This document shows, in pieces, positions 40,226 through 48,625 of a stretch of 64,000 nucleotides of DNA (positions within the stretch are counted from its first letter, which is position 1; each line of letters starts with the position of its first letter). Both the position numbers and the translations under genes were made by a program. The stretch is from Spirosoma telluris (GTDB taxonomy: Bacteria > Bacteroidota > Bacteroidia > Cytophagales > Spirosomataceae): assembly GCA_003259005.1 (NCBI GenBank), contig QLII01000002.1:1-64000 (forward strand), in the 5' to 3' direction. The notes under the pieces were generated by a model. It had not been told where the DNA came from. It did no database searches and worked only from the letters and a program-made list of their open reading frames with translations.

Positions 40226-40273
40226 ATATACGTTGATTTATGTACATGTGTTTATGCATAAATCAACGTATAT
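40226..40273. repeat. 17-bp perfect inverted repeat upstream of the HTCS gene
   Basis: Arms ATATACGTTGATTTATG (40226-40242) and its exact complement (40257-40273), separated by 14 nt, ending 44 bp upstream of the HTCS start. It may be an operator for its own AraC domain or the scar of a mobile-element end. Confidence 0.55.
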
Positions 40274-40382
40274 CTATCACAGAATTCAATTGGAGAAGAA
40301 AAATCGAAAAACTTGTTTTGACCCGGTTTTCGACGTATCGATCGTCTGGGCAAAAACCGTATGCTTTAGGGCTACGGACGCT

Positions 40383-40419
40383 GCCATTGTCGTTATTATA
40401 CATCGCCCCACCCTCATCT
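40383..40419 (-). pseudogene. Scrap of a beta-helix surface-protein repeat
   Basis: The minus strand encodes DEGGAMYNNDN, the same GGAMYN repeat seen eight or so times in the giant protein at 34.8-35.4 kb. It is a short orphan fragment at the border of the mobile-element region, suggesting rearrangement around the HTCS locus. Confidence 0.4.
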
Positions 40420-40453
40420 TGTGGGGATAGCCTCCCCATCAGCCTAGCCTGCG

Positions 40454-40849
40454 GTGAGTAAAAAGCCACCCAGAATGGCCGGGTAGGTTAAGCTCGGCCC
40501 ATTGCTGATGGCTACAGAAGGAGCACGGTTATAGGGCAGCCGATGGAATCCTAAGGGTTATCCCTTACTCTATACTACCTCCTCGCCTGCCCTGGCCTTA
40601 GTCGAATCGTTAGTTCACCAACCTCGGGTCAAGTACGACAAGTTGCCTAAACTAGTTCTATTTACCCTGGAAGTGCCCGATGACTCGTTGACCACGTTGT
40701 CGCCGGATGACTTGCCTGCTTATTGGAATGAAGAAAGTTACGAGAAGACCCAGTGGATTTTACGGGATTGGCTGAATGAACCCACTACGCTAGTGAAGGC
40801 TATTCCCTCGGTGGTGGCACCGATGTCCTACAATTACTTAACATTTTGA
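40454..40849 (+). pseudogene. RES-domain toxin remnant (in-frame stops)
   Basis: The frame reads EGARL-stop-GSRWNPKGYPLLYTTS, then PALALVESLVHQP, LPAYWNEESYEKTQWILRDW and AIPSVVAPMSYNYL, which is a RES toxin with its conserved Arg, Glu and Ser regions. Two TAG stops (40484, 40532) interrupt it and the C-terminus is cut off where IS3 DNA begins. No antitoxin gene precedes it. It is related to, but clearly diverged from, the RES gene at 45366. Confidence 0.7.
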
Positions 40850-40851
40850 TC

Positions 40852-41030
40852 AGTATGAGTCAGCAAGGTGATCCCTACGAAAACGCCATCGCTGAACGGG
40901 TCAATGGAATTCTAAAGACGGATTCCGCCTGAACCGAGTGTTCGTTACTTTTGAGGAGGCTGAGAAGGCGGTACACAAAAAGTATCTACAATTATAACCG
41001 CACGGGCCTTTAGATTTACACCGTTGTGCG
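40852..41030 (+). pseudogene. IS3-family transposase C-terminal fragment
   Basis: SMSQQGDPYENAIAERVNGILK, then after a frameshift FRLNRVFVTFEEAEKAVHK and YNYNRTG, the typical end of an IS3 OrfB integrase (DDE, with the E in NAIAE). Only the last roughly 60 codons remain, fused onto the broken RES gene. Confidence 0.75.
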
Positions 41031-41059
41031 ATTCCAAGATAGTCGCGTAACTTAAAGCC

Positions 41060-41251
41060 CTCACAAACTGTGAGTAATCAACCTCGGCGGGACACCTTTG
41101 CGCACGGGCCAGGTAAAACCTATGGGCCGATTGAAGCCCCGCCGAGTTCTTAACTCTTCAACTCAAATAGAAATGCGGGTTCGTGGCCCATTAGCAAGGT
41201 AATGAGTTGAGTTAGGTGTTGATCATTATTCACTTTAACCAAGTCAAAGAT
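41060..41251 (+). other. Noncoding left end of the IS110 element, candidate bridge-RNA region
   Basis: About 190 nt without a gene in front of the IS110 transposase. A 9-bp inverted repeat CTCGGCGGG (41083-41091) pairs with 41138-41146. IS110-group elements encode a structured bridge RNA in this position, so the region is a candidate; no ends have been mapped. Confidence 0.35.
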
Positions 41252-42253
41252 ATGAATTTTACCCATTTCGTTGGTATTGATGTCTCTAAAGACACCCTTG
41301 ATTTTGCCGTTGTGATCAGCAATAAAGTTGTCTTTCATCAGCGGGTGAGCAACGACAAAAAAGGCATTACTCAGTTCCTCAAAGAGCTTCGCAAACAAAC
41401 CAAAGCCAAACTGGTCGATTGCCTATTTTGCCTGGAGTTTACAGGTATCTATAATAACCCTTTACTAAATGCTCTCCACTCCCAAACATCAATTTGGGTC
41501 GAGCGGGCAGCTCATATTAAAGACAGTTTGGGCTTATGCCGGGGTAAAACCGACAAACTCGATTCAAAACGCATTGCCTTATTTGCCTATAAAAACCGCG
41601 AAGATGCCCGCCTGTGGGCACCCCCACGCCAGGTTATCAGCAAGTTAGATCGACTCACCGCCCAACGGGCTCGCTTGACCAAGGCCATCAAACTGTTAAA
41701 GACTCCTCTATCTAACACCGAAGGATTTATCAGCAAGGATGATCAAAAAGCCAATCTGCAAGCTTGCCAACAGTCCCTAAAAGCGCTCAAATCAGATTTG
41801 AAAGCCACGGATAAATCAATTGCTGAGGTGATTGAAAGTGATGCTGAACTCAAGCACCTATTCGAGCGAGTGACCTCCATTAAAGGCATCAGCCAGACGA
41901 CAGCAGTTGAAGTGATCATTACGAGTAACGAGTTTAAGAGCATTACAGACCCTAAGAAGTATGCTTGTTATGCGGGTGTTGTTCCCTTTGAGCACAGCTC
42001 AGGCCAGCGCAAAGGGAAAGCAAAAGTGAGTCAGATGGCGAATAAAAAAGTCAAGTCATTACTCCATTTAGCAGCCTTGTCGGCCATACAACATTGTCAA
42101 GAACTGAAGCTTTATTACGAACGAAAAGTAGCGGCCGGCAAGAACAAAATGCTCGTCATTAACAACGTGCGCAATAAGCTCGTGCTCCGAATTTTCGCCT
42201 GCGTTCGAGATGATCGAAATTATGACGAAAATTATACGCATTCGCTTGCGTAG
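41252..42253 (+). CDS. IS110-family transposase (DEDD recombinase)
   Basis: A 333-aa, intact protein from ATG 41252. The RuvC-like N-terminus shows FVGIDVSKDTLDFAV, CLEFTGIY and RGKTDKLDSKRIA (the D-E-D-D set). The C-terminal transposase_20 domain shows IKGISQTTAVEVII, YACYAGVVPFEHSSGQRKG (with the catalytic Ser) and KVSQMANKKVKSLLHLAALS. IS110 recombinases use a bridge RNA for target choice and leave no classical inverted repeats. Confidence 0.92.
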   Translation: MNFTHFVGIDVSKDTLDFAVVISNKVVFHQRVSNDKKGITQFLKELRKQTKAKLVDCLFCLEFTGIYNNPLLNALHSQTSIWVERAAHIKDSLGLCRGKTDKLDSKRIALFAYKNREDARLWAPPRQVISKLDRLTAQRARLTKAIKLLKTPLSNTEGFISKDDQKANLQACQQSLKALKSDLKATDKSIAEVIESDAELKHLFERVTSIKGISQTTAVEVIITSNEFKSITDPKKYACYAGVVPFEHSSGQRKGKAKVSQMANKKVKSLLHLAALSAIQHCQELKLYYERKVAAGKNKMLVINNVRNKLVLRIFACVRDDRNYDENYTHSLA

Positions 42254-42826
42254 ATCATAGAAATCGGCCCCGCATCTGCGTCCCCACATGAGCTGTGGTT
42301 ACCTGACCCCAGTGATGGCTCATCAGAGCGAGCAACCGCTAAAAAAGCACTGGAAACCGAAGGTATATAAACGGTCGAGGGTTGTCCGCGACCAAGGCCA
42401 GTTTGGGTAAGTCAATCCGTTCTATCTACTTTGACAACGCTATATCAGGATTAAGATTAACCAATACTTTTTGACTCAAAAACTGACAACCGCCACGGCG
42501 GACCGTTTATTTTCAGGATCGGACAACGGTCAACACTTTCCAGGACAGGTCACCGAATTGACAATCTCTTTAAACTGTTAGGTTTGCCTCTCAGACAAAA
42601 CCCAGAAAGACTGCTGGCCTTTGTCACTAAAAATCAAGACCTTTCAAAGGGTAGTAGGGCGAGCTAATCTTTAAACCAGGTGCAGACCTATCGGTGCGAT
42701 ATAGCTCCTACTAACCCTTTGAATGCAGAGCCAGGAACCTATAGGAATTGAGGCATAAGGCCTACCATCACAGTTACGTTCAGCTGTCTGCTACTCATAG
42801 TGTATTACCTAAATCAGCCCTTACCC
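42254..42826. other. Stretch without a convincing gene between two IS110 transposases
   Basis: 573 bp. A 60-codon open stretch (about 42485-42668, with IDNLFKLLGLPLRQNPERLL) has no recognisable family. Parts near 42700-42826 may belong to the noncoding left end of the second IS110 copy. Confidence 0.35.
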
Positions 42827-43830
42827 ATGATCGCTTACAACTACTTTATTGGTACTGATATTGGCAAGACCACTAACGCCATTTGTGTGATTGACCAACT
42901 GGAAAATCGGAAGCTCGAACTAACCATTCCCAATTCCAAAACTGGGATGGAGACCTTGCTCAAACAACTCAATAAACTGCCTGACTTCAGGCTGGAAACA
43001 ACTTTGTTTTGTATGGAGCACACCGGGATTTACCGCCAGCCGATGGTTAATTTCTTTTATCCCGTCGGCGCTAATCTTTGGTTACAATCAGCTGTCCACA
43101 TCAAACACTCATTGGGCTTGAAACGCGGAAAAACCGACAAAGCGGATGCCCGGTTGATTGCCAAATACTGTATCCGCCATCAGCGAGATCAGAGGCTCTT
43201 CAGGTTGACGGATAAAGCATTATCTACGATTCGCCAGCTCGTCCAACAGCACGAACAGCTGATGGAAATGACCAAGGCCTTTACTGATTTGAGTCAGGAC
43301 TACCAGGCAATGGGCCTAGTGGCTGAACTGAAACTCCATGAGCAGACTAGTGGGGTAGCCTTAGCGGCCTTACGCAAACAACTCAAGCTGGTAGAGACTT
43401 AGATTGAGTGCCATATCAAGGCTTCACCTGAATTAAAAACGAATCTGGATCTACTCATGAGCATACCGGACGTGGGCCGGCAAACAGCGTTGTTTATGCT
43501 CATCTTTACAAGCAATTTTACGCGCTTTACAGACCCAAAAAAGCTGGCTAGTTATGCTGGGGTTGCGCCTTTCGCTTATGAGTCGGGCACGTCGGTAAGA
43601 GGCCGAACGAAGGTCAGTCAGATGGCGAATACCAAATTGAAACATCTCCTACATATGGCCGCCTTAGCCGCCGTTAAAGCAAAAGGGGAATTGAAAGATT
43701 ATTTTGAGCGGAAAGTAGCAGCGGGAAGCGCAAGATGAGTGTTTACAATGCGATTCGCAACAAATTGGTGCATCGTATGGTCGCGGTCATGGAGCGAAGA
43801 ACTGCCTACACGGTGGTATATGCGAAATAG
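42827..43830 (+). pseudogene. IS110-family transposase, decayed (nonsense plus frameshift)
   Basis: DEDD N-terminus YFIGTDIGKTTNAICVI, CMEHTGIY and KRGKTDKADARLIA, and C-terminal SIPDVGRQTALFMLI, LASYAGVAPFAYESGTS and KVSQMANTKLKHLLH. An in-frame TAG at 43400-43402 splits it, and a missing base near 43722 shifts the last 35 codons (KMSVYNAIRNKLVHRMVAVM) to a stop at 43828-43830. It is only distantly related to the copy at 41252, so these are two different IS110 elements side by side. Confidence 0.85.
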
Positions 43831-43893
43831 AATAATTTTTAGTTGGAAAGGCTTGTTTTGTTCATAGGAATCGCCCATTTTACAAAGCACCCG

Positions 43894-44460
43894 TTATTTT
43901 ACTTCTTGCCAAGCTAAGTATCTGTAAACTGTTGCTCGGCTTAGGTGAAACAACTGACCAATCTCTAAAATCGTATGGGTTTTAAGAGTATGCATCGACT
44001 TCACTGCCCGTGCCTTTGTTTGGGCTTCGGCCGAGAGTCCTTTTGGTCGTCCGCCGATGCGTCCCCTAGCTCGAGCCGCAGCTAAACCGGCTTTGGTTCG
44101 TTCTCGGATCATATCTCGTTCGAACTCAGCCAGCGACGCAAACAGATTAAACACTAATCGTCCTTGAGCGGTCGTAGTATCAATGGCGTCATTCAAACTA
44201 CGGAATCCGATTCCTTTAATTTGAAAGTCATTGGTCAATGTAAATAGCTCTTTTAGTGATCTACCTAGCCGATCCAGTTTCCAAACTATAATCGTATCTC
44301 CTTCTCGAAGGACCTCTAATAGCTTTTGAAGTTGCGGTCGTACTTTAGCTGAAGACACCTTTTCTTGAAAGATTTTCTGACAACCTGCTTTTTTGAGGTC
44401 ATCCAACTGGAGAGCTAGGTTCTGATCTTGAGTAGACACGCGTGCATATCCAAATAGCAT
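43894..44460 (-). CDS. Serine recombinase (resolvase/invertase family)
   Basis: A 188-aa protein of the small resolvase size. The catalytic domain has GYARVSTQDQ (nucleophile Ser at residue 9), VWKLDRLGRSLKEL and FASLAEFERDMIRERTKAGL. The C-terminus has a Hin-type HTH (ILEIGQLFHLSRATVYRYL). It acts in resolution of cointegrates or DNA inversion. No transposase partner is adjacent, so it may be the remnant of a Tn3-like unit or a plasmid multimer resolution gene. Confidence 0.9.
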   Translation of the reverse strand: MLFGYARVSTQDQNLALQLDDLKKAGCQKIFQEKVSSAKVRPQLQKLLEVLREGDTIIVWKLDRLGRSLKELFTLTNDFQIKGIGFRSLNDAIDTTTAQGRLVFNLFASLAEFERDMIRERTKAGLAAARARGRIGGRPKGLSAEAQTKARAVKSMHTLKTHTILEIGQLFHLSRATVYRYLAWQEVK

Positions 44461-44773
44461 AGTAGTACTGCAAAAAGGTTTGATGAATAAACCATGGTTT
44501 TTTATGAAGATGCAATAGCCTGGTTACGAGTTGCATTTTTACAAAAACCATCTTCTGTTACCACGCTCTAGAAGTAGACCATAAAACCGCTTTGTCCCAA
44601 AGGAGAGTTTTTTTTAAGATTGTGATACTGGTAATGATAAGTCATTTGGAGGAAAATCTCAGGTGCAGCCTGGCCTAGTTACCTCGTTTGCGTCTAGTCT
44701 AGTTTGCCAAACGAGGTTAACTGGTAACAGACAGGTTAACATGCTAGGCTTGTAGAAAGGCCAAGAAACTTTT

Positions 44774-44821
44774 AGTGCAAATTTGCCATTTACATTGTGT
44801 AGTTTTGCACTGTACATTCAT
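44774..44821 (+). promoter_or_regulatory. Promoter/operator of the Xre-RES toxin-antitoxin operon
   Basis: TAGTTTTG (44809-44816) fits the Bacteroidetes -7 box TAnnTTTG. It is flanked by an inverted repeat AGTGCAAA (44774-44781) / TTTGCACT (44814-44821), a reasonable autoregulatory site for the antitoxin. The start codon follows at 44831. The rest of 44461-44773 shows no gene. Confidence 0.45.
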
Positions 44822-44830
44822 ACCTAGCTT

Positions 44831-45361
44831 ATGCAAGCGGTTCTGCCAGTTACCAGCCTTATTAGCCAAGCCCGTCAAGGCGTCTTGCGCCGACGCGTCG
44901 ATGAAGTCGCTCGCTTAGTGGGACTTACCGACAAAGAGATGGCCCGTATTCTGAACATGTCCATCAGAGGCCTGCATGGAAAAGCCACGGCGACACGATT
45001 GAGTTTGGCCGCTAGTGAACGACTCTTGCTGCTGGAGCGACTCGTCCAGCGAGGCCTTTCCGTCTTTGACGGACGAGCCGACCTGCTGGCTCGTTGGTTA
45101 CGTACGCCACTGGCTGAATTGGCCTACCGTCCAGAGACGGACTTGAATCTTGAACTAATCGCCCCTGGCTCTCTTCGAGATATGGGGAGTTTTAGTCAAC
45201 CCATTGAGCAGACTACTCAGCCAGCTATCAAAGAAACGCCCCTTGCCTTGTCTAAGGACTCAGTGGTAGCCCAATCCCCTCTAGCTGTACTGGATACAGT
45301 ATCGGGTTTCTCACTGGCCGAAGATGTACTGGGTCGCATCGAATGGGGCTTGGTGGGCTAA
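44831..45361 (+). CDS. Xre/MbcA/ParS-type antitoxin with an unusual internal insertion
   Basis: A 176-aa protein. The N-terminal HTH (LVGLTDKEMARILNMSIRGL) and the start of the DUF2384 domain (ERLLLLERLVQRGLSVFDGR, LLARWLRTPLAEL) are typical. The expected ending (LLDTxxG...VLGRIEWG) appears only at residues 150-176. Between them lie about 50 polar residues (ETDLNLELIAPGSLRDMGSF through PLALSKDSVVAQS). The antitoxin binds and blocks the RES toxin and represses the operon. Four nt separate it from the RES gene. The insertion is odd for the family. Confidence 0.85.
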   Translation: MQAVLPVTSLISQARQGVLRRRVDEVARLVGLTDKEMARILNMSIRGLHGKATATRLSLAASERLLLLERLVQRGLSVFDGRADLLARWLRTPLAELAYRPETDLNLELIAPGSLRDMGSFSQPIEQTTQPAIKETPLALSKDSVVAQSPLAVLDTVSGFSLAEDVLGRIEWGLVG

Positions 45362-45365
45362 ACGA

Positions 45366-45832
45366 ATGGACGTCTATCGTATCAACAAAGAACCTTACCA
45401 CCAAGAGCCATTATCGGTTGTGGGAAGCCATCGACATGGGGCCGCTGGAATCCGAAAGGTACGGGAATCCTGTACACGAGTCGTACACCCGAACTGGCTC
45501 TGTTGGAAACATTGGTGCATTTACCTCCCTTAACTTTAACCGAACTGCCTCAACTATGGTTGAGTACCCTACGTTTGCCTATCGAAGCTGACAGTATTTT
45601 TTGGCTTGATCCGACCAAGCTACCCTCTTATTGGAAGAGCGGCACCTTAGGCGAAACACAAACGATCCTAATCGAATGGTTGCAAGCCCCATTTTGCTTA
45701 GCTATAGCGGTACCGTCTGTTATATTAGAGATGTCATACAATCTCTTGTTGCACCCCCAACATGCTTCCTTTGTGGAAGTAGAGGTCGTTGGTCAATCTC
45801 CTATACCACTCGATAGCCGACTGCGTAAATGA
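45366..45832 (+). pseudogene. RES-domain toxin, frameshifted once
   Basis: Starts MDVYRINKEPYHQEPL. After a one-base shift near 45437 it continues as WGRWNPKGTGILYTSRTPEL, then ALLETLVHLPP and AVPSVILEMSYNLLLHP. The conserved Arg (YRI), Glu (LLETLVH) and Ser (VPSV) of RES toxins are present. These toxins deplete NAD+ in known systems. Reconstructed length, about 155 aa, is usual. The shift is at a GGGG run, so the toxin may really be intact. Confidence 0.8.
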
Positions 45833-45982
45833 GCCTTTTAAGCGACATGTACTTGGATAGCTAAAACCGATTTGTTGGCTTAGTGAAGTCAGCCTGTAGC
45901 TCAAGCAATTGATACCCAATAGATGGAAACTATATAAGTAGTTCTGAGTGCTCGGCTTCTTCTTGCTTAAATAAAGGCAAGT

Positions 45983-46603
45983 ATGAACGCTATCCACTAT
46001 AGCCTATTTTTTCTTTTGATCAGTGCGGGATGTACCAGGCAACCTAGCCTGCCCGCAAGTAGTCCATTCAATGTGACCAGTAGGCTTAACGATTCCACCT
46101 GGTATGGTACGGGAGAACTCTTACGTATCAAGGAACCCACCCAACAACTTAAGCAGGTTCGGCAGTTGAACCTGCTGGTCTATACCGATATTGATTATCC
46201 AGGTATGGGCAGTGAGCCAAATCCCAACACGACTACGGGGTGCGTTAACGGGGAGTGTACCCGGACCCAGATCTTGATGATTTATACTATTCCCTTCAAA
46301 AAAGGGCGCACCACCCTGGCCAAGCTAAATAAACGTAGCCCTATCAAACATGAACAAGCCAACCTGTCGTATGTGGGCAATTCGGGGGGCTTAGCGAAAC
46401 GCTATATCGCCCAGGGCGCAAAGCCTAATTGGATCAGGGTCACGAAGATCGATCAGGCAACCGGTGTAGTAGAAGGGCGCTTTTCTCTTTCTTTAAAAGA
46501 AGATATGACTGTCTACAACCGGCTAGCGAACGGTATGCCAGAGACGGCCCAGTTCAGGGGTGGCTTGTTCCGTATTAAAGTCAAAGATGTAATCTTGAAA
46601 TAG
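45983..46603 (+). CDS. Hypothetical lipoprotein
   Basis: A 206-aa protein with a lipobox ending LLISAGC (Cys at about 17) and a beta-rich mature part (LNDSTWYGTGELLRI, WIRVTKIDQATGVVEGRFSL, FRGGLFRIKVKDVIL). The pattern VTKIDxxTGVVEGxF is common in Bacteroidota lipoproteins of the DUF6252-like kind, but I cannot assign it firmly. Two Cys (GCVNGEC) lie near residue 90. Confidence 0.6.
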   Translation: MNAIHYSLFFLLISAGCTRQPSLPASSPFNVTSRLNDSTWYGTGELLRIKEPTQQLKQVRQLNLLVYTDIDYPGMGSEPNPNTTTGCVNGECTRTQILMIYTIPFKKGRTTLAKLNKRSPIKHEQANLSYVGNSGGLAKRYIAQGAKPNWIRVTKIDQATGVVEGRFSLSLKEDMTVYNRLANGMPETAQFRGGLFRIKVKDVILK

Positions 46604-46830
46604 CGAAGATACTCCTGCTTTTCTAAAAACAATCTGTACCTCTTTGCGTACGCTTCTAGTATCGACAATACCCGAGCTTATGCCATCGCTTATATTCCTT
46701 CTAGCTGAGCACACTATCAAATATAATCTGCTTCGTCTCAGGTTGGAGCATTTTAAGTGACATTACTCTGCACCCATTGGCTTCAGGTTCAACAGAAATA
46801 AGAGAAGCAGGAACCCTACTTTTTAACGCT

Positions 46831-48252
46831 CTACTCCTGTTGGATCTCTCGCCTTTGAGCAAACAACCACTCCAATAGGCCGGGCGTAGCGTCTAAGCTT
46901 GGGTTAAGATAGTGCCCCACTCCTGCAAACTCGGTGTAACGTGGATGTCCACCCGCTTGTCGGATGGCCTGGATGACAGTTCGGCATCCCTCAACTGGCA
47001 CATTCCGATCTGTTTCACCATGAAAGGCCCAGATGGCTATGTTTACCATGTTTTTGGCCAAGCTAGGGTCACCGGCTCCACTTAAGGGGAGGGCAGCGGC
47101 AAACACCCCCGGGCGAGTCCCGATGAAAGACCAGGTGCCATAGCCTCCCAGCGAATGACCGGCCACATAAAGCCGATTGGGGTCAATGCTAAATTCCCTT
47201 TTCAGAGCGTTCAGCAAGTCAAAAACGATCGTATCCCGTGGCACTAGGTGCGGTAATCCACCCCAACTGCTGCCACGGGAACACTGAGGAGCTAGAATAA
47301 AGGCAGGGTATTTTCTCCGATTTACCGGTTCGGTCAGTCGCTGAATTTCCCAACTGGCTAATTGGCGGATATTGTCGGTGCCGTAACCCGCTCCCCCGTG
47401 CAGGCTGACTACTAGCGGATAGCGTTGGGTAGAATCATACCCTTCTGGCCTCAGCAGGCGATACGAGAGCTGGTCACCACGCCGATTGGTAAACGTGCGC
47501 GCTTCGAAAATCCGGGCTTGTTTGATGGCTTCCGGCTGGGGATAGCTGGCCCTAATTCCTTCACCGAACAGGCTTACGCCCAGAAACAGGAAAGCGGCTA
47601 TGCCGATGAGTCGAGCCGCGTCTATCAAGTTTGTTTGCCAGGAAGACAGGTTCGAATCCGAGGGTTGTGACGGGGCAGGCGGATGTTGCCATAAATAGCC
47701 AACGAAAAATAGGGGCTGCAAACTGGCCATAAACGAAAGCCCCAGTTGCCACTTCTCCAGGGTTGGCGTCGGGCGACCGCTATAGAGCTGTATCGAGACG
47801 ATCAGTAGGGCCAAGGCACTACTTGCCACCAGGAAGCTGGAGACCCCAGCGGCTTTTAGCCAGCCGTTTCTTCCGGCGGGAGAAAGCATCAGGCTGCTCG
47901 CTGCTAAGAGGTTGGCAGCGAGATCTAGTACTAAAACAAAGGGGTAATAGCCTTGAAATGCCCTAGTCAGCGGGAACAGAATACAATAGAGCAGCACCAC
48001 CCGCAGCAAGGTGGTAAAAAAAGCGAACAAACCCGTTAGAAAAGCGACCCGGAATTGCTGGATATAGTACAATCGAAGTAGCAATGCTGTAGCTACCAAA
48101 GCGGTCAGATTAGACGCCAAAAAGTAATTGGCGAATGAGGATTGTGTCACCAGGTCCGCGCCAACGATCCAATAGAGCAGGCTTTGGAAGAGGCCCATGG
48201 CTAAGGCAAGGCCCAGAAAGAAAAGGGCACTCTGGCTGAGAGTTTTCGTCAT
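46831..48252 (-). CDS. Alpha/beta hydrolase with an N-terminal multi-TM domain
   Basis: About 473 aa from ATG 48252. Six or so TM helices fill the first 230 residues. The C-terminal esterase/peptidase-like domain has the oxyanion motif VSLHGGAGYG, nucleophile elbow GHSLGG (Ser about 365), acid in HGETDRNVP and His in GVGHYLNP. The domain resembles phospholipase/carboxylesterase or PHB-depolymerase-like esterases; in Bacteroidota such domains are usually exported lipoproteins. Here the enzyme appears tethered to the membrane. Substrate unknown. Confidence 0.8.
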   Translation of the reverse strand: MTKTLSQSALFFLGLALAMGLFQSLLYWIVGADLVTQSSFANYFLASNLTALVATALLLRLYYIQQFRVAFLTGLFAFFTTLLRVVLLYCILFPLTRAFQGYYPFVLVLDLAANLLAASSLMLSPAGRNGWLKAAGVSSFLVASSALALLIVSIQLYSGRPTPTLEKWQLGLSFMASLQPLFFVGYLWQHPPAPSQPSDSNLSSWQTNLIDAARLIGIAAFLFLGVSLFGEGIRASYPQPEAIKQARIFEARTFTNRRGDQLSYRLLRPEGYDSTQRYPLVVSLHGGAGYGTDNIRQLASWEIQRLTEPVNRRKYPAFILAPQCSRGSSWGGLPHLVPRDTIVFDLLNALKREFSIDPNRLYVAGHSLGGYGTWSFIGTRPGVFAAALPLSGAGDPSLAKNMVNIAIWAFHGETDRNVPVEGCRTVIQAIRQAGGHPRYTEFAGVGHYLNPSLDATPGLLEWLFAQRREIQQE

Positions 48253-48285
48253 TATAAGCGTAGGACTATGTTTGCCAAAGTACAA

Positions 48286-48625
48286 ACCTCAGACTAAATA
48301 CCGTTTTAAAAAACGCCCTATTCTTGAGATGAATCCAGCTATCATCCAGATAAATTCTTACTATATTAGATAAAGTCTCAAAATGTCGTCTCACTAATCA
48401 AACTCGAAATCTCACATTTAAGCTGAGTTTGTGAGACTTTTACAAGGCTATAAGTTTACATTTTTGCTTTTTTAGGCGCTAACTTAAGATTTACCCTTTT
48501 AGTTTGGCCATGCCTAAGCTCCCAATAAAGTTAATAATTTGAGTCTTTTTCTAATTACATTTTTCTAATTAGAAAAATGTAATTAGTAGCCATCGTTCTT
48601 AAAATGTTTTTTTACAATTGCATTC
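48286..48625. other. Intergenic stretch with inverted repeats
   Basis: No gene. Besides the palindrome at 48551-48586 it has an imperfect repeat pair, GTCTCAC...CAAACTC near 48390-48410 and GAGTTTGTGAGAC near 48426-48438. Confidence 0.5.
48551..48586. repeat. Perfect 36-bp palindrome downstream of the relaxase gene
   Basis: Half site CTAATTACATTTTTCTAA, followed directly by its exact complement with no loop. It lies 39 bp after the relaxase stop and may be a terminator, a cruciform or part of the transfer origin. Confidence 0.75.

Noticed and set aside
42485..42668. 60-codon open stretch between the IS110 genes as a gene
   Set aside because: No start codon context and no family resemblance. 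It may be part of an element end.
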